DNA from: Terriglobia bacterium | Lineage (GTDB): Bacteria; Acidobacteriota; Terriglobia; Bryobacterales; Bryobacteraceae | NCBI GenBank assembly: GCA_021324615.1 | Contig: JAJPIT010000027.1 | Span: forward strand, 1 to 48,850 | Direction: 5' to 3' | DNA length: 48,850 bases | Shown here: positions 40,038-48,822 of the stretch, one piece after another | How positions within the stretch are numbered: the stretch's first letter is position 1 | Layout: each line of letters opens with the position of its first letter | Notes under the pieces: model-generated | Told to the model about the DNA's origin: nothing | The model's input: the letters and a program-made list of their open reading frames with translations, nothing else | The model's database searches: none | Program-made: the position numbers and the translations under genes

Positions 40038-41702
40038 GTGGCGCCTGGCCCGCAGCTTGTTCCCGAAATCGTCATTCACAGCAGCGACGGCAAGAGTGTC
40101 ACCATTCCCCTGGACCGCGGCCGGATCTCGGTGGGACGGTCCAGCGCCAACGAACTCTGCTACCCCGACGACGCCGGACTTTCCCGCCAGCATTTGGCCC
40201 TGCTGCTGGTCGGCGGACAATGGCACGTCGAGGATCTGGGCAGCAAGAACGGCACGCTGGTCAACGGCAAGCGGATCGAGAAACGGGTGCCTTTTTGCCC
40301 CGGAGACCGCATCTCCGCCGGGCATCTGACCATCGAGTTCGTCAACGCCGGGCCGGGCCCCGGCCGCCGGACCGTCGAGTTCGTCGACAACGCCGAAAGC
40401 ATTTCGGACGCATCGACCACCGTGGTGGCGAGCCTGGACGGCGTGCTGGGTCCGCAGGCCGGCGACGATCTTAACAAAACCTATCTGATGCAGGGCAGCC
40501 CGCAGACGCGCGCGCTGATTCGCGCCGGACGCGAGCTCGCCGGCCATCGTCCGCTGAACGAACTGTTCGAGGTCATCATGGATCTGTCGGTGGAAGCGGT
40601 GAACGCCGGCCGCGGCGTTCTGATGACGCTCGAGGACGGGCAACTCCGCCTGCGCGCCCACCGCGGCGACGGCTTCCGCATCCCCCATGCCGTCCGCCGC
40701 CGCGTGCTGAGCGAAAAAGCCTCGCTGCTGGTGCGCGGCGCGCGGATGGATCCGTCCGGGCGCGATCAAAGGAGCATCGCCGAAGGACAAGCCCGCGGCA
40801 TGATGGCCGTGCCGCTGCAAACCAACGACCGCGTCATCGGATTGATTTACGTGGATACGCCGCACCTGATCCGCGAATTCACCCGCGAAGATTTGAATCT
40901 GCTGACGGTGATGGCCAACGTCGCGGCGATCCGCATCGAGCACGCGCGCCTGAACGAGATCGAAGCCGCCGAACGCGCCCTGGCCAAGGAGCTCGAACAG
41001 GCTGCGCAGATTCAGAAAGGCCTCCTTCCGGCGAATCCGCCCGCCGTCGCCGGCCTCGATCTCGCCGGGAAAACCACCTCCTGCCGCACCGTCGGCGGAG
41101 ATTACTTCGATTTTCTCTCCTTCCCCGACGGGCGCGTGGCCATGCTGGTCGGCGACGTGGCGGGAAAGGGCATGCCGGCGTCGCTGCTGATGTCCAGCCT
41201 CCAGGCGCGCGTTCACGTGCTGTTTGAAGAAGCCGGCGATCTGGCGCGGAAAATCGGGCGTCTCAACAAGGCCGTCTGCGCGCATTGCCCCGACAACCGG
41301 TTCATCACGCTCTTCCTGGCGGTCGTCGATCCGCAGACCGGCGAACTGGTGTACACCAACGCCGGGCACAATCCCGCGCTGCTGGTTCGCGCTTCCGGAG
41401 AAGTGGAGCGTCTGGCTGAAGGCGGCCTGATGCTGGGTATTTTGCCGGCCGCCGTGTATCGGGAAACGCGTCTGGAAATCCGCACAGGCGACGTCCTGGT
41501 GATCTACAGCGACGGCGTCACCGAGGCGGCGGATCCGGACGGCGCCGATTTCGGGGAAGAGCGGTTAGGCGAACTGGCTGCGCGGCTGCGCGGGCGCGCC
41601 GCCGGGGAAATCGTCCAGGCCATCGAATCCGCCGTGCGCGATTGGACCCAAGGCGCCCCCGCCTCCGACGACCTTACCGTGGTGGTCGCCCGCCGGCTGT
41701 GA
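40038..41702 (+). CDS. FHA-GAF-SpoIIE (PP2C) signalling phosphatase
   Basis: 554 residues, GTG start. The FHA domain (about 10-105) has GRISVGRSSANELCYPDD, SRQHLALLL and the DLGSKNGTLVNG loop that binds phospho-threonine peptides. The GAF domain (about 165-305) has the NAGRGVLMTLEDG and AVPLQTNDRVIGLIYVDT patterns. A short coiled linker leads to the SpoIIE/PP2C domain (about 340-553) with GGDYFDF, GDVAGKGMPASLLMSS, TNAGHNPALLV, YSDGVTEA and SDDLTVV, all metal-binding acidic residues present. It should be an active Ser/Thr phosphatase of the RsbU class, coupling Ser/Thr-kinase signals to an anti-sigma/anti-anti-sigma switch. No partner anti-sigma gene is in the window. Confidence 0.92.
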   Translation: MAPGPQLVPEIVIHSSDGKSVTIPLDRGRISVGRSSANELCYPDDAGLSRQHLALLLVGGQWHVEDLGSKNGTLVNGKRIEKRVPFCPGDRISAGHLTIEFVNAGPGPGRRTVEFVDNAESISDASTTVVASLDGVLGPQAGDDLNKTYLMQGSPQTRALIRAGRELAGHRPLNELFEVIMDLSVEAVNAGRGVLMTLEDGQLRLRAHRGDGFRIPHAVRRRVLSEKASLLVRGARMDPSGRDQRSIAEGQARGMMAVPLQTNDRVIGLIYVDTPHLIREFTREDLNLLTVMANVAAIRIEHARLNEIEAAERALAKELEQAAQIQKGLLPANPPAVAGLDLAGKTTSCRTVGGDYFDFLSFPDGRVAMLVGDVAGKGMPASLLMSSLQARVHVLFEEAGDLARKIGRLNKAVCAHCPDNRFITLFLAVVDPQTGELVYTNAGHNPALLVRASGEVERLAEGGLMLGILPAAVYRETRLEIRTGDVLVIYSDGVTEAADPDGADFGEERLGELAARLRGRAAGEIVQAIESAVRDWTQGAPASDDLTVVVARRL

Positions 41703-41705
41703 AGC

Positions 41706-41727
41706 TCCGCGGCGGCCAAGCCGCGGA
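41706..41727. terminator. Strong hairpin between SpoIIE-type gene and tRNA-Ser
   Basis: TCCGCGGC (41706-41713) and GCCGCGGA (41720-41727) form a perfect 8-bp G+C-rich stem with the loop GGCCAA. It begins 3 bases after the phosphatase stop and lies 4 bases beyond the 3' end of the convergent tRNA gene. No T-run follows, so it may act as a 3' end or RNA-stability element for both transcripts. Confidence 0.45.
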
Positions 41728-41731
41728 ACTA

Positions 41732-41821
41732 TGGCGGAGGAAGAGGGATTCGAACCCCCGAGCGGGTCGCCCCGCTAACGGTTTTCAAGACCGCCGGTTT
41801 CAACCACTCACCCATTCCTCC
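41732..41821 (-). tRNA. tRNA-Ser (anticodon UGA)
   Basis: 90 bases on the minus strand. The acceptor stem GGAGGAA pairs with TTCCTCC, followed by discriminator G and an encoded CCA (41732-41734 as TGG on the plus strand). The anticodon loop is CTTGAAA with anticodon TGA flanked by the stem GCGGT/ACCGT-type pairing. The long variable arm (GTTAGCGGGGCGACCCGCTC) and T-loop GGTTCGAATCC mark class II serine tRNA. A TAGAAT -10-like box lies 6 bases upstream of the 5' end (41828-41833). Confidence 0.97.
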
Positions 41822-41881
41822 GCTCTCATTCTAACTTAGCCCCGCGCCCCCGCCGGGTTTCCCGCTACGATGAGAGCAGAA

Positions 41882-42838
41882 ATGCCCGCGCTGCTGGAAC
41901 TGAAACAGATTTCCAAACGATTCGCGGCTCACTGCGCCGTCGCCGACGTGTCGCTTTCGATCGAGCGCGGGCAGTTCTTCTCGCTGCTCGGACCCTCCGG
42001 CTGCGGCAAAACCACCACGCTCCGCATCGTGGCCGGATTCGAAACCCCAACTTCCGGCGAGGTCTGGCTGAACGGAACGCGCATCGATCCACTGCCGCCC
42101 TACCAGCGGAACGTCAACACCGTGTTTCAAAGCTACGCGCTCTTTCCGCATCTCACGGTGCGGGAAAATATCGAATTCGGGCTGCGCCGGAAACGCGTCT
42201 CCGGCTGCGCGGCGCGCGTGGCCAAGGTGCTGGAGCAGGTCCGGTTGACCGGGAAGGAAAACCGCAAGCCGAACGAGCTTTCCGGCGGCGAGCGGCAGCG
42301 CGTGGCTCTGGCCCGCGCGCTGGTGCTGGAGCCGGAGGTTCTGCTGCTGGACGAGCCGCTGAGCGCGCTCGACCCGCAGCTTCGCAAACAGGTCCGCGCC
42401 GAATTGAAGGATTTGCAGCGGCGCAGCGGCATCACGTTTCTGCTGGTCACCCACGATCAGGAAGAAGCGCTCTCGCTTTCCGACCGCATGGCGGTGATGA
42501 ACGCCGGGGTGGTGGAGCAGTTGGGCACTCCGCGGGAGATCTATCAGCGGCCCAAAACCAGATTTTTGGCCTCGTTTTTGGGAGCCATGAACTGGATCGG
42601 CGGGGTTGGAGTGCGGCCGGAGTGCACCAGAATCGCGCGCCAGCCCAACGGCAACGGCTCGCGGCGCGGCCGCGTCACGCGGTCGGTGTTTCTGGGCTCT
42701 TCGATGCACGTCGAAGCGCGCCTGGAAAGCGGCGACATGGTGCTGGCTCAAGTGGCCGCCAGCAGCGACGCGTATCGGGAGGGCGAAACGGTTCACGTAT
42801 GGTGGAATTCGAGCGACGAGCTGCGCTTCCCCGATTAG
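41882..42838 (+). CDS. potA: Polyamine-type ABC transporter ATP-binding protein (PotA-like)
   Basis: 318 residues from ATG 41882 (an in-frame ATG at 41870 is also possible). All ABC motifs are intact: Walker A GPSGCGKTTT, Q-loop TVFQSYALFPH, signature LSGGERQR, Walker B VLLLDEPLSALD and H-loop VTHDQ. A shorter-than-usual TOBE region follows after GAMNWIGG (TRSVFLGSSMHVEARLESGD), as in PotA/CysA importers. Order potA-potB-potC-potD with overlapping genes indicates a spermidine/putrescine-class importer. Substrate is inferred from the family. The promoter must lie in the 48 bp between the tRNA and this gene. Confidence 0.9.
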   Translation: MPALLELKQISKRFAAHCAVADVSLSIERGQFFSLLGPSGCGKTTTLRIVAGFETPTSGEVWLNGTRIDPLPPYQRNVNTVFQSYALFPHLTVRENIEFGLRRKRVSGCAARVAKVLEQVRLTGKENRKPNELSGGERQRVALARALVLEPEVLLLDEPLSALDPQLRKQVRAELKDLQRRSGITFLLVTHDQEEALSLSDRMAVMNAGVVEQLGTPREIYQRPKTRFLASFLGAMNWIGGVGVRPECTRIARQPNGNGSRRGRVTRSVFLGSSMHVEARLESGDMVLAQVAASSDAYREGETVHVWWNSSDELRFPD

Positions 42839-43662
42839 GACGCCTTCGCGCCATCTTCCTCTCTCCGGCCGCGCTGCTGATGCTGATGACCCTGGCGGTC
42901 CCTTCGGCGATCGTCTGCGCCTATTCGCTGCTCAGCCGCGGAGCCTATGGCGGCGTGGAGCGGCCGTGGACGCTTGAAAATTTCAGACTGCTGGCCGATC
43001 CGATGTATCTGAGGATTTTCTTTCGTTCGCTGTGGATGGCCGCCGCCGCGGCCGTGCTGTGCATCGGGCTGGCCTTTCCCCTGGCGCTGTTCATCGCCCG
43101 GTCCGGCCGCCGCAAAAATCTCTATCTCAGCCTGGTGATTCTGCCCTTTTGGACGAGTTTTCTGATCCGCATCTACGCCTGGATGTTTCTGCTGCGCGAC
43201 ACCGGCCTGATCAACACCGTGCTGCGCGCCGCCGGCCTGATCCGCCAGCCGCTGCCGCTGCTCTATAACGATGGCGCGGTGCTGCTGGGCCTGGTGTACG
43301 GCTTTCTCCCGTTCGCGGTGCTTCCCTTGTATGCGACCCTCGAGCGGCTGGATCCCACGCTGCTGGAGGCCGCGGCGGATCTGGGGGCAAAGCCGCTGGA
43401 GGCGCTTTTCCGCGTCACCGTTCCGCTGTGCGCACCCGGCATCCGCGCCGCCGCCATTCTCATCTTCGTGCCGTGCCTGGGAACCTATCTGGCTTCGGAC
43501 CTGCTCGGCGGCAGCAAGACCATTTTGATCGGAAACGTGATTCAGAACCAGTTCACCGCCGCGCGCGACTGGCCGTTCGGCGCCGCGCTATCGGTGGTTT
43601 TGATGATGATCGCGCTGGCCCTGATGTGGGCCGCGCGCCGGCAAGGGGAAGAGCTGGTATGA
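42799..43662 (+). CDS. potB: Polyamine-type ABC permease (PotB-like)
   Basis: 287 residues and six hydrophobic helices. ATG 42799 overlaps the end of potA by 40 bp; a GTG follows directly at 42802, so the exact start is open. Permease features are the first-helix block SPAALLMLMTLAVPSAIVCAYS and the cytoplasmic EAA-loop ATLERLDPTLLEAAADLGAKPLEALFRVTVPL (Glu-Ala-Ala-x3-Gly), which contacts the ATPase. DRLI-type VILPFWTSFLIRIYAWMFLL is typical of PotB. The stop overlaps potC (ATGA), giving strict translational coupling. Confidence 0.9.
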   Translation: MVEFERRAALPRLGRLRAIFLSPAALLMLMTLAVPSAIVCAYSLLSRGAYGGVERPWTLENFRLLADPMYLRIFFRSLWMAAAAAVLCIGLAFPLALFIARSGRRKNLYLSLVILPFWTSFLIRIYAWMFLLRDTGLINTVLRAAGLIRQPLPLLYNDGAVLLGLVYGFLPFAVLPLYATLERLDPTLLEAAADLGAKPLEALFRVTVPLCAPGIRAAAILIFVPCLGTYLASDLLGGSKTILIGNVIQNQFTAARDWPFGAALSVVLMMIALALMWAARRQGEELV

Positions 43663-44417
43663 AGCGCGGGCTGGCCGTTTACGCCATCGCAGTGTACGCA
43701 TTTTTGCATCTTCCGCTGCTGATTCTCGCAATTTTCAGCTTTAATGCATCAAAATTCACGCTATGGGAGGGATTTTCGCTGCATTGGTATCGCGCCGCGC
43801 TGGCCGACCCGGAGCTGGTCGAGTCCGCCCTCAACAGCCTCATGATCGCCGCCAGCGCGACGGCGCTTGCGACAACCATAGGGACGCTGGCCGCCTATGC
43901 GCTTTGGAAGCGAAGTTCCACATGGCTGGCCGGATCGCTCTATCTTTCGCTGGTGACTCCGGAGATCGTGACCGGGGTTTCGCTGCTGGCGTTCTTTCAA
44001 TGGGCCTTCCGGTTTTTGCACTGGAAGCTCGGCATGCACACCGTGATTCTGGCGCATGTCGCGTTTTCGGTGGCGTATGTGGTGGTGGTCGTGATGGCGC
44101 GGTTGCGAACCTTCGATCCGGCGCTGGAGGAAGCGGCCCTCGATCTCGGCGCCGACGAATTCGGCGCCTTCCGCCGCGTCACGCTGCCTTATCTCGGGCC
44201 GGCGGTCGCGGCGGCGGCGATGCTCGCCTTCACCGTCTCCATCGACGACTATGTCATCACCAGCCTGGTGGCGGGAATCGATTCGCAGACGCTGCCGATG
44301 ACGATCTACGCCATGGCTCGCCGCGGAGTGAATCCGATGCTGAACGCCATCTCGACCATGGTGGCGGTGGTTTTGGGCGCGATGGTGTTGATTTCCGAGC
44401 GGCTGAGGTCGTCATGA
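43659..44417 (+). CDS. potC: Polyamine-type ABC permease (PotC-like)
   Basis: 252 residues, six hydrophobic helices. The ATG at 43659 shares ATGA with the potB stop. The N-terminus LPLLILAIFSFNASKF and the EAA loop (DPALEEAALDLGADEFGAFRRVTLP) are characteristic of PotC. SIDDYVITSLVAGIDSQTLP near the last helices is a conserved PotC block. The permease would pair with PotB to form the channel. The downstream potD start overlaps by four bases. Confidence 0.9.
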   Translation: MKRGLAVYAIAVYAFLHLPLLILAIFSFNASKFTLWEGFSLHWYRAALADPELVESALNSLMIAASATALATTIGTLAAYALWKRSSTWLAGSLYLSLVTPEIVTGVSLLAFFQWAFRFLHWKLGMHTVILAHVAFSVAYVVVVVMARLRTFDPALEEAALDLGADEFGAFRRVTLPYLGPAVAAAAMLAFTVSIDDYVITSLVAGIDSQTLPMTIYAMARRGVNPMLNAISTMVAVVLGAMVLISERLRSS

Positions 44418-45436
44418 ACCGGCGCGTGTTTCTTCTGGGAGCCGCGGCCGCGGCGGCCTGCGGAAAAACAAAACCGCGGCTCAATGTTTATAACTGGTCC
44501 GACTACGCCGCGCCGGATACGATTCCCAACTTCGAGCGCGAATCGGGCCTGCGCGTCCGCTACGGCACCTACGAGAGCGCGCCGGAGATGCTGGCGAAAG
44601 TGATGACGGGAAACTCCGGCTGGGACGTGGTCTTTCCCGCCGCGGAGATCGTTCCGCCCATGATCGAGATGGGTTTGCTGCAAAAACTGGATCATTCGCG
44701 GCTGCCCCACTTGAACGTGTTCGAGGGAATTTTTCGCAACCCTCCCTGGGATCCGCGGCTGGAGTACACGATTCCCTATCTGGACGGAACCACCGGGATT
44801 CTCTACCGGCGCGGGATCGCGCCCGAGCCGGGATCCTGGGCGGATCTTTGGGATGCCCGCCTGCGCGGCAAAATGACCATGCTCGACGATCCGCCGGAGG
44901 TTTTCGCGGCGTGCCTGAAGCGCCTGGGCGATTCGATCAACTCCGGCGATCCGGACCAGCTCCGTGCCGCGGCGCGGCTGGCCCTGGCGCAAAAGCCGCT
45001 GCTGCGCGCCTATCTCAACGCCGAAGTTCGCGATCAGGTGATCGCCGGTGACGTCTGGGCCGCGCAGGCATGGGCGGTCACCGCGGGGCAGGCCATCGCG
45101 GCCGCGCCGGATCGCCTGGCGTACTGCCTGCCGCGCGAGGGATTCGCGCGTTACTGCGATACGGCGGCGATTCTGCGGGAGAGCCGGCGCGCGGAGGAGG
45201 CGCACCGGTTCCTCGATTATCTGCTGCGGCCTGAAGTGGGCGCCTCCATCGCCCAGGCGGCGCAAACGGCCACCCCCAACGCCGCGGCGCGGCGCCTGCT
45301 TCCGGCGAAGGTGCGCGAAAATCCGGTGCTTTATCCTGGCGAGGAGGCCTTGGCCCGCGGGGAATGGTTCGCGGCGCAGACGGCGGCTTCCCAGAAGCTG
45401 CGCGACCGCCTGTGGACCCAGATCAAGTCCGCCTGA
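44414..45436 (+). CDS. potD: Polyamine-type ABC substrate-binding lipoprotein (PotD-like)
   Basis: 340 residues, ATG overlapping the potC stop. The N-terminus MNRRVFLLGAAAAAACGK combines a twin-arginine-like RRVFLL with a lipobox ending at Cys16, so it is probably a Tat- or Sec-exported lipoprotein tethered at the membrane. The periplasmic-binding-fold features are LNVYNWSDYAAPDTIPNFE, KVMTGNSGWDVVFP, PYLDGTTGILYRR and a C-terminal lobe with FLDYLLRPEVGA. These match the PotD/PotF class. It closes the four-gene importer unit; the convergent PfkB gene starts 22 bp downstream. Confidence 0.9.
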   Translation: MNRRVFLLGAAAAAACGKTKPRLNVYNWSDYAAPDTIPNFERESGLRVRYGTYESAPEMLAKVMTGNSGWDVVFPAAEIVPPMIEMGLLQKLDHSRLPHLNVFEGIFRNPPWDPRLEYTIPYLDGTTGILYRRGIAPEPGSWADLWDARLRGKMTMLDDPPEVFAACLKRLGDSINSGDPDQLRAAARLALAQKPLLRAYLNAEVRDQVIAGDVWAAQAWAVTAGQAIAAAPDRLAYCLPREGFARYCDTAAILRESRRAEEAHRFLDYLLRPEVGASIAQAAQTATPNAAARRLLPAKVRENPVLYPGEEALARGEWFAAQTAASQKLRDRLWTQIKSA

Positions 45437-45449
45437 GGCGCGGCCGGTA

Positions 45450-45488
45450 GAGGGCGGGCTACCGCTGGATACGCGCTGAGCCGCCCTC
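45450..45488. terminator. Inverted repeat between the potD and pfkB-family stops
   Basis: GAGGGCGG (45450-45457) and CCGCCCTC (45481-45488) are inverted copies with a 23-base spacer, lying between and partly in the ends of the two convergent genes. A GGTAG/CTACC pair is also inside. It may be a two-way terminator. The long loop makes this weak. Confidence 0.25.
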
Positions 45489-46541
45489 GGCGAAGCTCTT
45501 CACCTGATCGAGCGTCGCCATGGTGGTGTCGCCGGGGAAGGTGGTCAGCAGCGCGCCATGAGCCCAGCCCAGCCGGACGCACTGCTCCGGCGATTGGCCG
45601 GTCAGCAAGCCATAAAAGAAACCGGCCGCGAATCCGTCGCCGCCGCCGACGCGATCGTAGACATCGAGTTCGGCGGTGGGCGCGACAAAGGTTTCGCCGT
45701 CGATCCAGGCCACCGCGCTCCAGCGATGGCGGTTGGTGGAGTGAACTTCCCGCAGCGTGGTCGCGACAATTTTGACTTGCGGATGCCTGGCGACCACGTG
45801 GCCGATCATGCCGAGGAACGCCGCCGGATCGAGCTTCGATTTGGCGGCCACCTCCGGCCCGGGCACCCCCAGGCCTTTTTGCAGATCTTCTTCGTTGCCC
45901 ACCAGCACGTCGACGTTTTCAACGATCCGGCGGATCACCTTCTGCGCGCGATCCTCGCCGCCCCAGATGCGCCACAGTTTTTCGCGGAAATTCAAGTCGA
46001 AGGAGACGACGGCGCCGGCGGCGCGGGCGGCTTTCATTCCTTCCAGGATCACTTCCGAGGTGGTTTCGGAAAGCGCGGCGAAAATTCCGCCGCTGTGGAA
46101 CCAGCGCACGCCGCCGGAAAAAATTTTGGCCCAATCGAAATCGCCCGGCTTGAGCCGCGCGCCGGCTTCATTGGCGCGGTTGTAAAAAACCACCGGGGCG
46201 CGCACGCCGAAGCCGCGATCGCTGTACACCGCCGCGATATTGGGGCCGTTGACGCCGTTGTGTTCGAAACGCTTGTAGAACGGCGTGACGCCCATGGCGC
46301 GCACGCGCTCCTCCACCAGGCCGCCGATGGGATAGTCGACCATGGCGGTGGCGATGGCGGTCTTCATTTTGAAGCAGTCGGCGAGGTTGGCGGCGACGTT
46401 GAACTCGCCGCCGCTCACATGAACCGCGTAGTGGCCGGCCTTATGAAAGGGAACGATTCCCGGATCGAGGCGGTGCACCAGAGCGCCCACCGACACCAGG
46501 TCGAGCGCGCCTTCGGCGCGAATTTCCAGCCCATATTTCAT
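45459..46541 (-). CDS. PfkB-family sugar kinase (2-keto-3-deoxygluconate kinase-like)
   Basis: 360 residues with the ribokinase fold. Seen: substrate-side motif SGGEFNVAANLADCF, VSFDLNFREKLW (the DxNxR type found in KDG and fructose kinases), NEEDLQKGLG and the catalytic C-terminal YDRVGGGDGFAAGFFYGLL, in which the last Asp is the base. It should phosphorylate a sugar acid or hexose with ATP. The closest pattern is KDG kinase, but no uronate or KDG aldolase gene is adjacent. ATG at 46541. Downstream of pnp by 41 bp on the same strand, so read-through from pnp is possible. Confidence 0.88.
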   Translation of the reverse strand: MKYGLEIRAEGALDLVSVGALVHRLDPGIVPFHKAGHYAVHVSGGEFNVAANLADCFKMKTAIATAMVDYPIGGLVEERVRAMGVTPFYKRFEHNGVNGPNIAAVYSDRGFGVRAPVVFYNRANEAGARLKPGDFDWAKIFSGGVRWFHSGGIFAALSETTSEVILEGMKAARAAGAVVSFDLNFREKLWRIWGGEDRAQKVIRRIVENVDVLVGNEEDLQKGLGVPGPEVAAKSKLDPAAFLGMIGHVVARHPQVKIVATTLREVHSTNRHRWSAVAWIDGETFVAPTAELDVYDRVGGGDGFAAGFFYGLLTGQSPEQCVRLGWAHGALLTTFPGDTTMATLDQVKSFAEGGSARIQR

Positions 46542-46582
46542 GGTTCATTCAGGATAGTAAATTCGCCGCAAAAAGGCGGCGG

Positions 46583-48700
46583 TCAGGCCTTGCCTGCCTC
46601 TTCCCTTTTGAGCTTTTCGCGCTGTTCCTTAAGAATCGCTTTGCGGCTCAGTTTGATTTTATTGCCCTCAAGCGCCAGGACCTTGACCAGGATCTGATCG
46701 CCTTCCTTCAGCTCATCGCGGACCTGCTTGATGCGGTTTTCCGAAATCTCGGAGATGTGCAGCAGCCCGTCGGTGCCGGGAAAAATCTCGACGAACGCGC
46801 CGAAATCGACGATGCGGACCACCTTACCCAGATAAGTCTTGCCGACCTCGGCCACCGCGCAGATATCCTGCACCATCTGGATGGCGCGGTCCGCCGCGGC
46901 CCCGTCGGCCGAGAAAATTTTCACGCTGCCGTCGTCCTCGACGTCGATCTTGCAGCCGGTGGCGTCCACGATTCCGCGGATCACCTTGCCGCCCGGTCCG
47001 ATCAGCTCGCGGATCTTCTCGGTCGGAATCTGCATGGTGAAGATTCGCGGAGCGTAGGGCGAAAGGCTGGTGCGCGGCTTGTCGAGCGTGGCGTTCATCT
47101 TGTCAAGAATGAACAGGCGCGCCTGGCGGGCCTGCTCGAGCGCCTGTTTCATGATCGCCGCGGTCACGTTGGGGACCTTGATATCCATTTGCAGCGCGGT
47201 GATCCCGTCTTTTGTTCCGGCGACCTTGAAATCCATGTCGCCGTAATGATCCTCGGCGCCGGCGATATCGGTGAGCACGGCGTAGTCGTCGCCTTCCTTC
47301 ACCAGGCCCATGGCGATGCCCGCCACCGGCGCCGAGATCGGCACGCCGGCGTCCATCAGCGAAAGCGATGCGCCGCAGACGGAAGCCATCGAGCTCGATC
47401 CGTTGGACTCCAGAATGTCGCTCACCACGCGCATGGTGTAGGGGAACGCCTTTTCATCCGGCACTACGGCCGAAAGCGCGCGCTCGGCCAGGGCGCCGTG
47501 GCCGATCTCGCGGCGGCCGGCGCCGCGCATGAAGCCCACCTCGCCGACGCTGAACGGCGGAAAATTGTAGTGCAGCATGAAGCGCTTGGAGGTCTCCGAG
47601 GGATCCAGCAGCTCGATTCTCTGCTCATCGTCCTTGGTTCCGAGCGTGGCGGTCACCAGCGCCTGCGTCTCCCCGCGCGTGAACAGGCACGATCCGTGGG
47701 TGCGCGGCAGCACGCCGACCTCGATATCGATCTGGCGGATCTCGTCGAACTTGCGTCCGTCCGGCCGCCGGCGCTCCTTCAAAATTTCATCCCGGAAGAT
47801 GCGTTCCTTCAGGCGGTCGAACAGATCGCCCGCCTCCTCGCGCTGCTCTTCAGGAACCGCCTCCACGGCCTTGGCCCGGGCGGCGTCCACGCGGGCGTAG
47901 CTTTCCAGCTTGCCGTATTTCTGCGTGTTCAGCGCGTCCTGAAGCTCGGCGCGGATAGCATCGCTGATCTGCTGATAGAGTTCGTGGTTGACCGGCGGGC
48001 TGGTAAACTGCTTTTTCGCCTTGCCGGCTTTCTTCATCAGCTCGGCGATGCCCGCCGCGATCTTCCGGCAGCATTCGTGGCCGAACTCGATCGCCGCCAG
48101 CACCTCGGCCTCGCTGGCCTGCAGGGCGCCGGCTTCCACCATGACGATGCCGTCGTCGGTGCCAGCCACCACGATATTGACTTTGGAAATCTTGGTTTCC
48201 TCGTAGGTGGGATTGGCCACCAGTTTTCCGTTCACCATCCCCACCCGCACGCCGCCGAGCACGTGGCCGAAGGGAATATCGGAAATGGCCAGCGCCGCCC
48301 CGGCGCCCACGATCGCCAGCGTGGAGGGGTCGCGCTCCGGATCGGCCGAGAGCACCATGCCGATCACCTGGGTCTCGTGCGAGTAGCCCTCCGGGAAGAG
48401 CGGCCGGATCGGGCGGTCGATCAGCCGGCTGGTCAGGATCTCCTTCTCGGTGGGCCGGCCCTCGCGCTTGATGAAACCACCGGGGAATCGCCCGGCCGAA
48501 TAGGTGTACTCGCGATAATCGACGGTGAGCGGGAAAAAGCTCGCGCCCGCCTTCGGTTCAGGGGCCGTGACGGCGGTCACCAGCACCACCGAATCGCCGG
48601 AGCGGACCACCACCGCTCCATTGGCCTGTTTGGCCATGTTCCCGGTTTCGAGGGTGATGATCTGCCCCCCGCCGAGGTCAACTTCAACAGATTGCAACAT
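46583..48700 (-). CDS. pnp: Polyribonucleotide nucleotidyltransferase (PNPase)
   Basis: 705 residues and complete. It degrades RNA 3'-5' by phosphorolysis, as part of the degradosome. Two RNase PH domains (about 1-220 and 310-545: GRFPGGFIKREGRPTEKEIL, SRLIDRPIRPLFPEGY, LYNFPPFSVGEVGFMRGAGR-type, ILESNGSSSMASVCGASL) flank the alpha-helical domain. KH (GPGGKVIRGIVDATG) and S1 (YLGKVVRIVDFGAFVEIFPG) domains end the protein. The start MLQSVEVDLGGGQII has AAAGGA 10 bases upstream. The gene follows rpsO, the usual rpsO-pnp order, and an extended hairpin occupies its leader. Confidence 0.97.
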   Translation of the reverse strand: MLQSVEVDLGGGQIITLETGNMAKQANGAVVVRSGDSVVLVTAVTAPEPKAGASFFPLTVDYREYTYSAGRFPGGFIKREGRPTEKEILTSRLIDRPIRPLFPEGYSHETQVIGMVLSADPERDPSTLAIVGAGAALAISDIPFGHVLGGVRVGMVNGKLVANPTYEETKISKVNIVVAGTDDGIVMVEAGALQASEAEVLAAIEFGHECCRKIAAGIAELMKKAGKAKKQFTSPPVNHELYQQISDAIRAELQDALNTQKYGKLESYARVDAARAKAVEAVPEEQREEAGDLFDRLKERIFRDEILKERRRPDGRKFDEIRQIDIEVGVLPRTHGSCLFTRGETQALVTATLGTKDDEQRIELLDPSETSKRFMLHYNFPPFSVGEVGFMRGAGRREIGHGALAERALSAVVPDEKAFPYTMRVVSDILESNGSSSMASVCGASLSLMDAGVPISAPVAGIAMGLVKEGDDYAVLTDIAGAEDHYGDMDFKVAGTKDGITALQMDIKVPNVTAAIMKQALEQARQARLFILDKMNATLDKPRTSLSPYAPRIFTMQIPTEKIRELIGPGGKVIRGIVDATGCKIDVEDDGSVKIFSADGAAADRAIQMVQDICAVAEVGKTYLGKVVRIVDFGAFVEIFPGTDGLLHISEISENRIKQVRDELKEGDQILVKVLALEGNKIKLSRKAILKEQREKLKREEAGKA

Positions 48701-48714
48701 TTTGGAAACGTCCT

Positions 48715-48760
48715 TTAATCAAGAACCGTCCGCGCCGGGCGTACGGCCTGCTTTGATTAA
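48715..48760 (-). promoter_or_regulatory. Extended hairpin in the pnp leader
   Basis: Outer stem TTAATCAA (48715-48722) with TTGATTAA (48753-48760), all 8 bp paired. Inside, CCGT-C-CGC (48727-48734) pairs with GCG-T-ACGG (48739-48746) with one mismatch around GCCGG. On the transcribed strand the hairpin ends against the AAAGGA ribosome-binding site of pnp. E. coli pnp has an RNase III-cut leader stem used in PNPase autoregulation; this could be a counterpart. Confidence 0.55.
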
Positions 48761-48784
48761 GAGGAGAGAGGATTTTTGCGGTGC

Positions 48785-48804
48785 GCCGGCTTACGTCAGC
48801 CGGC
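48785..48804 (-). terminator. Hairpin after rpsO
   Basis: GCCGGCT (48785-48791) and AGCCGGC (48798-48804) form a perfect 7-bp stem with a 6-base loop, 18 bases downstream of the rpsO stop. An A-run, not a T-run, follows in the direction of transcription, so partial termination or processing is more likely than strong termination. Confidence 0.45.
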
Positions 48805-48822
48805 TCTCGAGAATCGACTTTC

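Noticed and set aside
39498-41369. Minus-strand ORF of 623 codons opposite the FHA-GAF-SpoIIE gene
   Set aside because: Antisense shadow. The plus strand carries all FHA, GAF and PP2C motifs.
46757-48718. Plus-strand ORF of 653 codons opposite pnp
   Set aside because: Antisense shadow of a complete PNPase. His/Arg/Gly-rich with no recognisable motifs.
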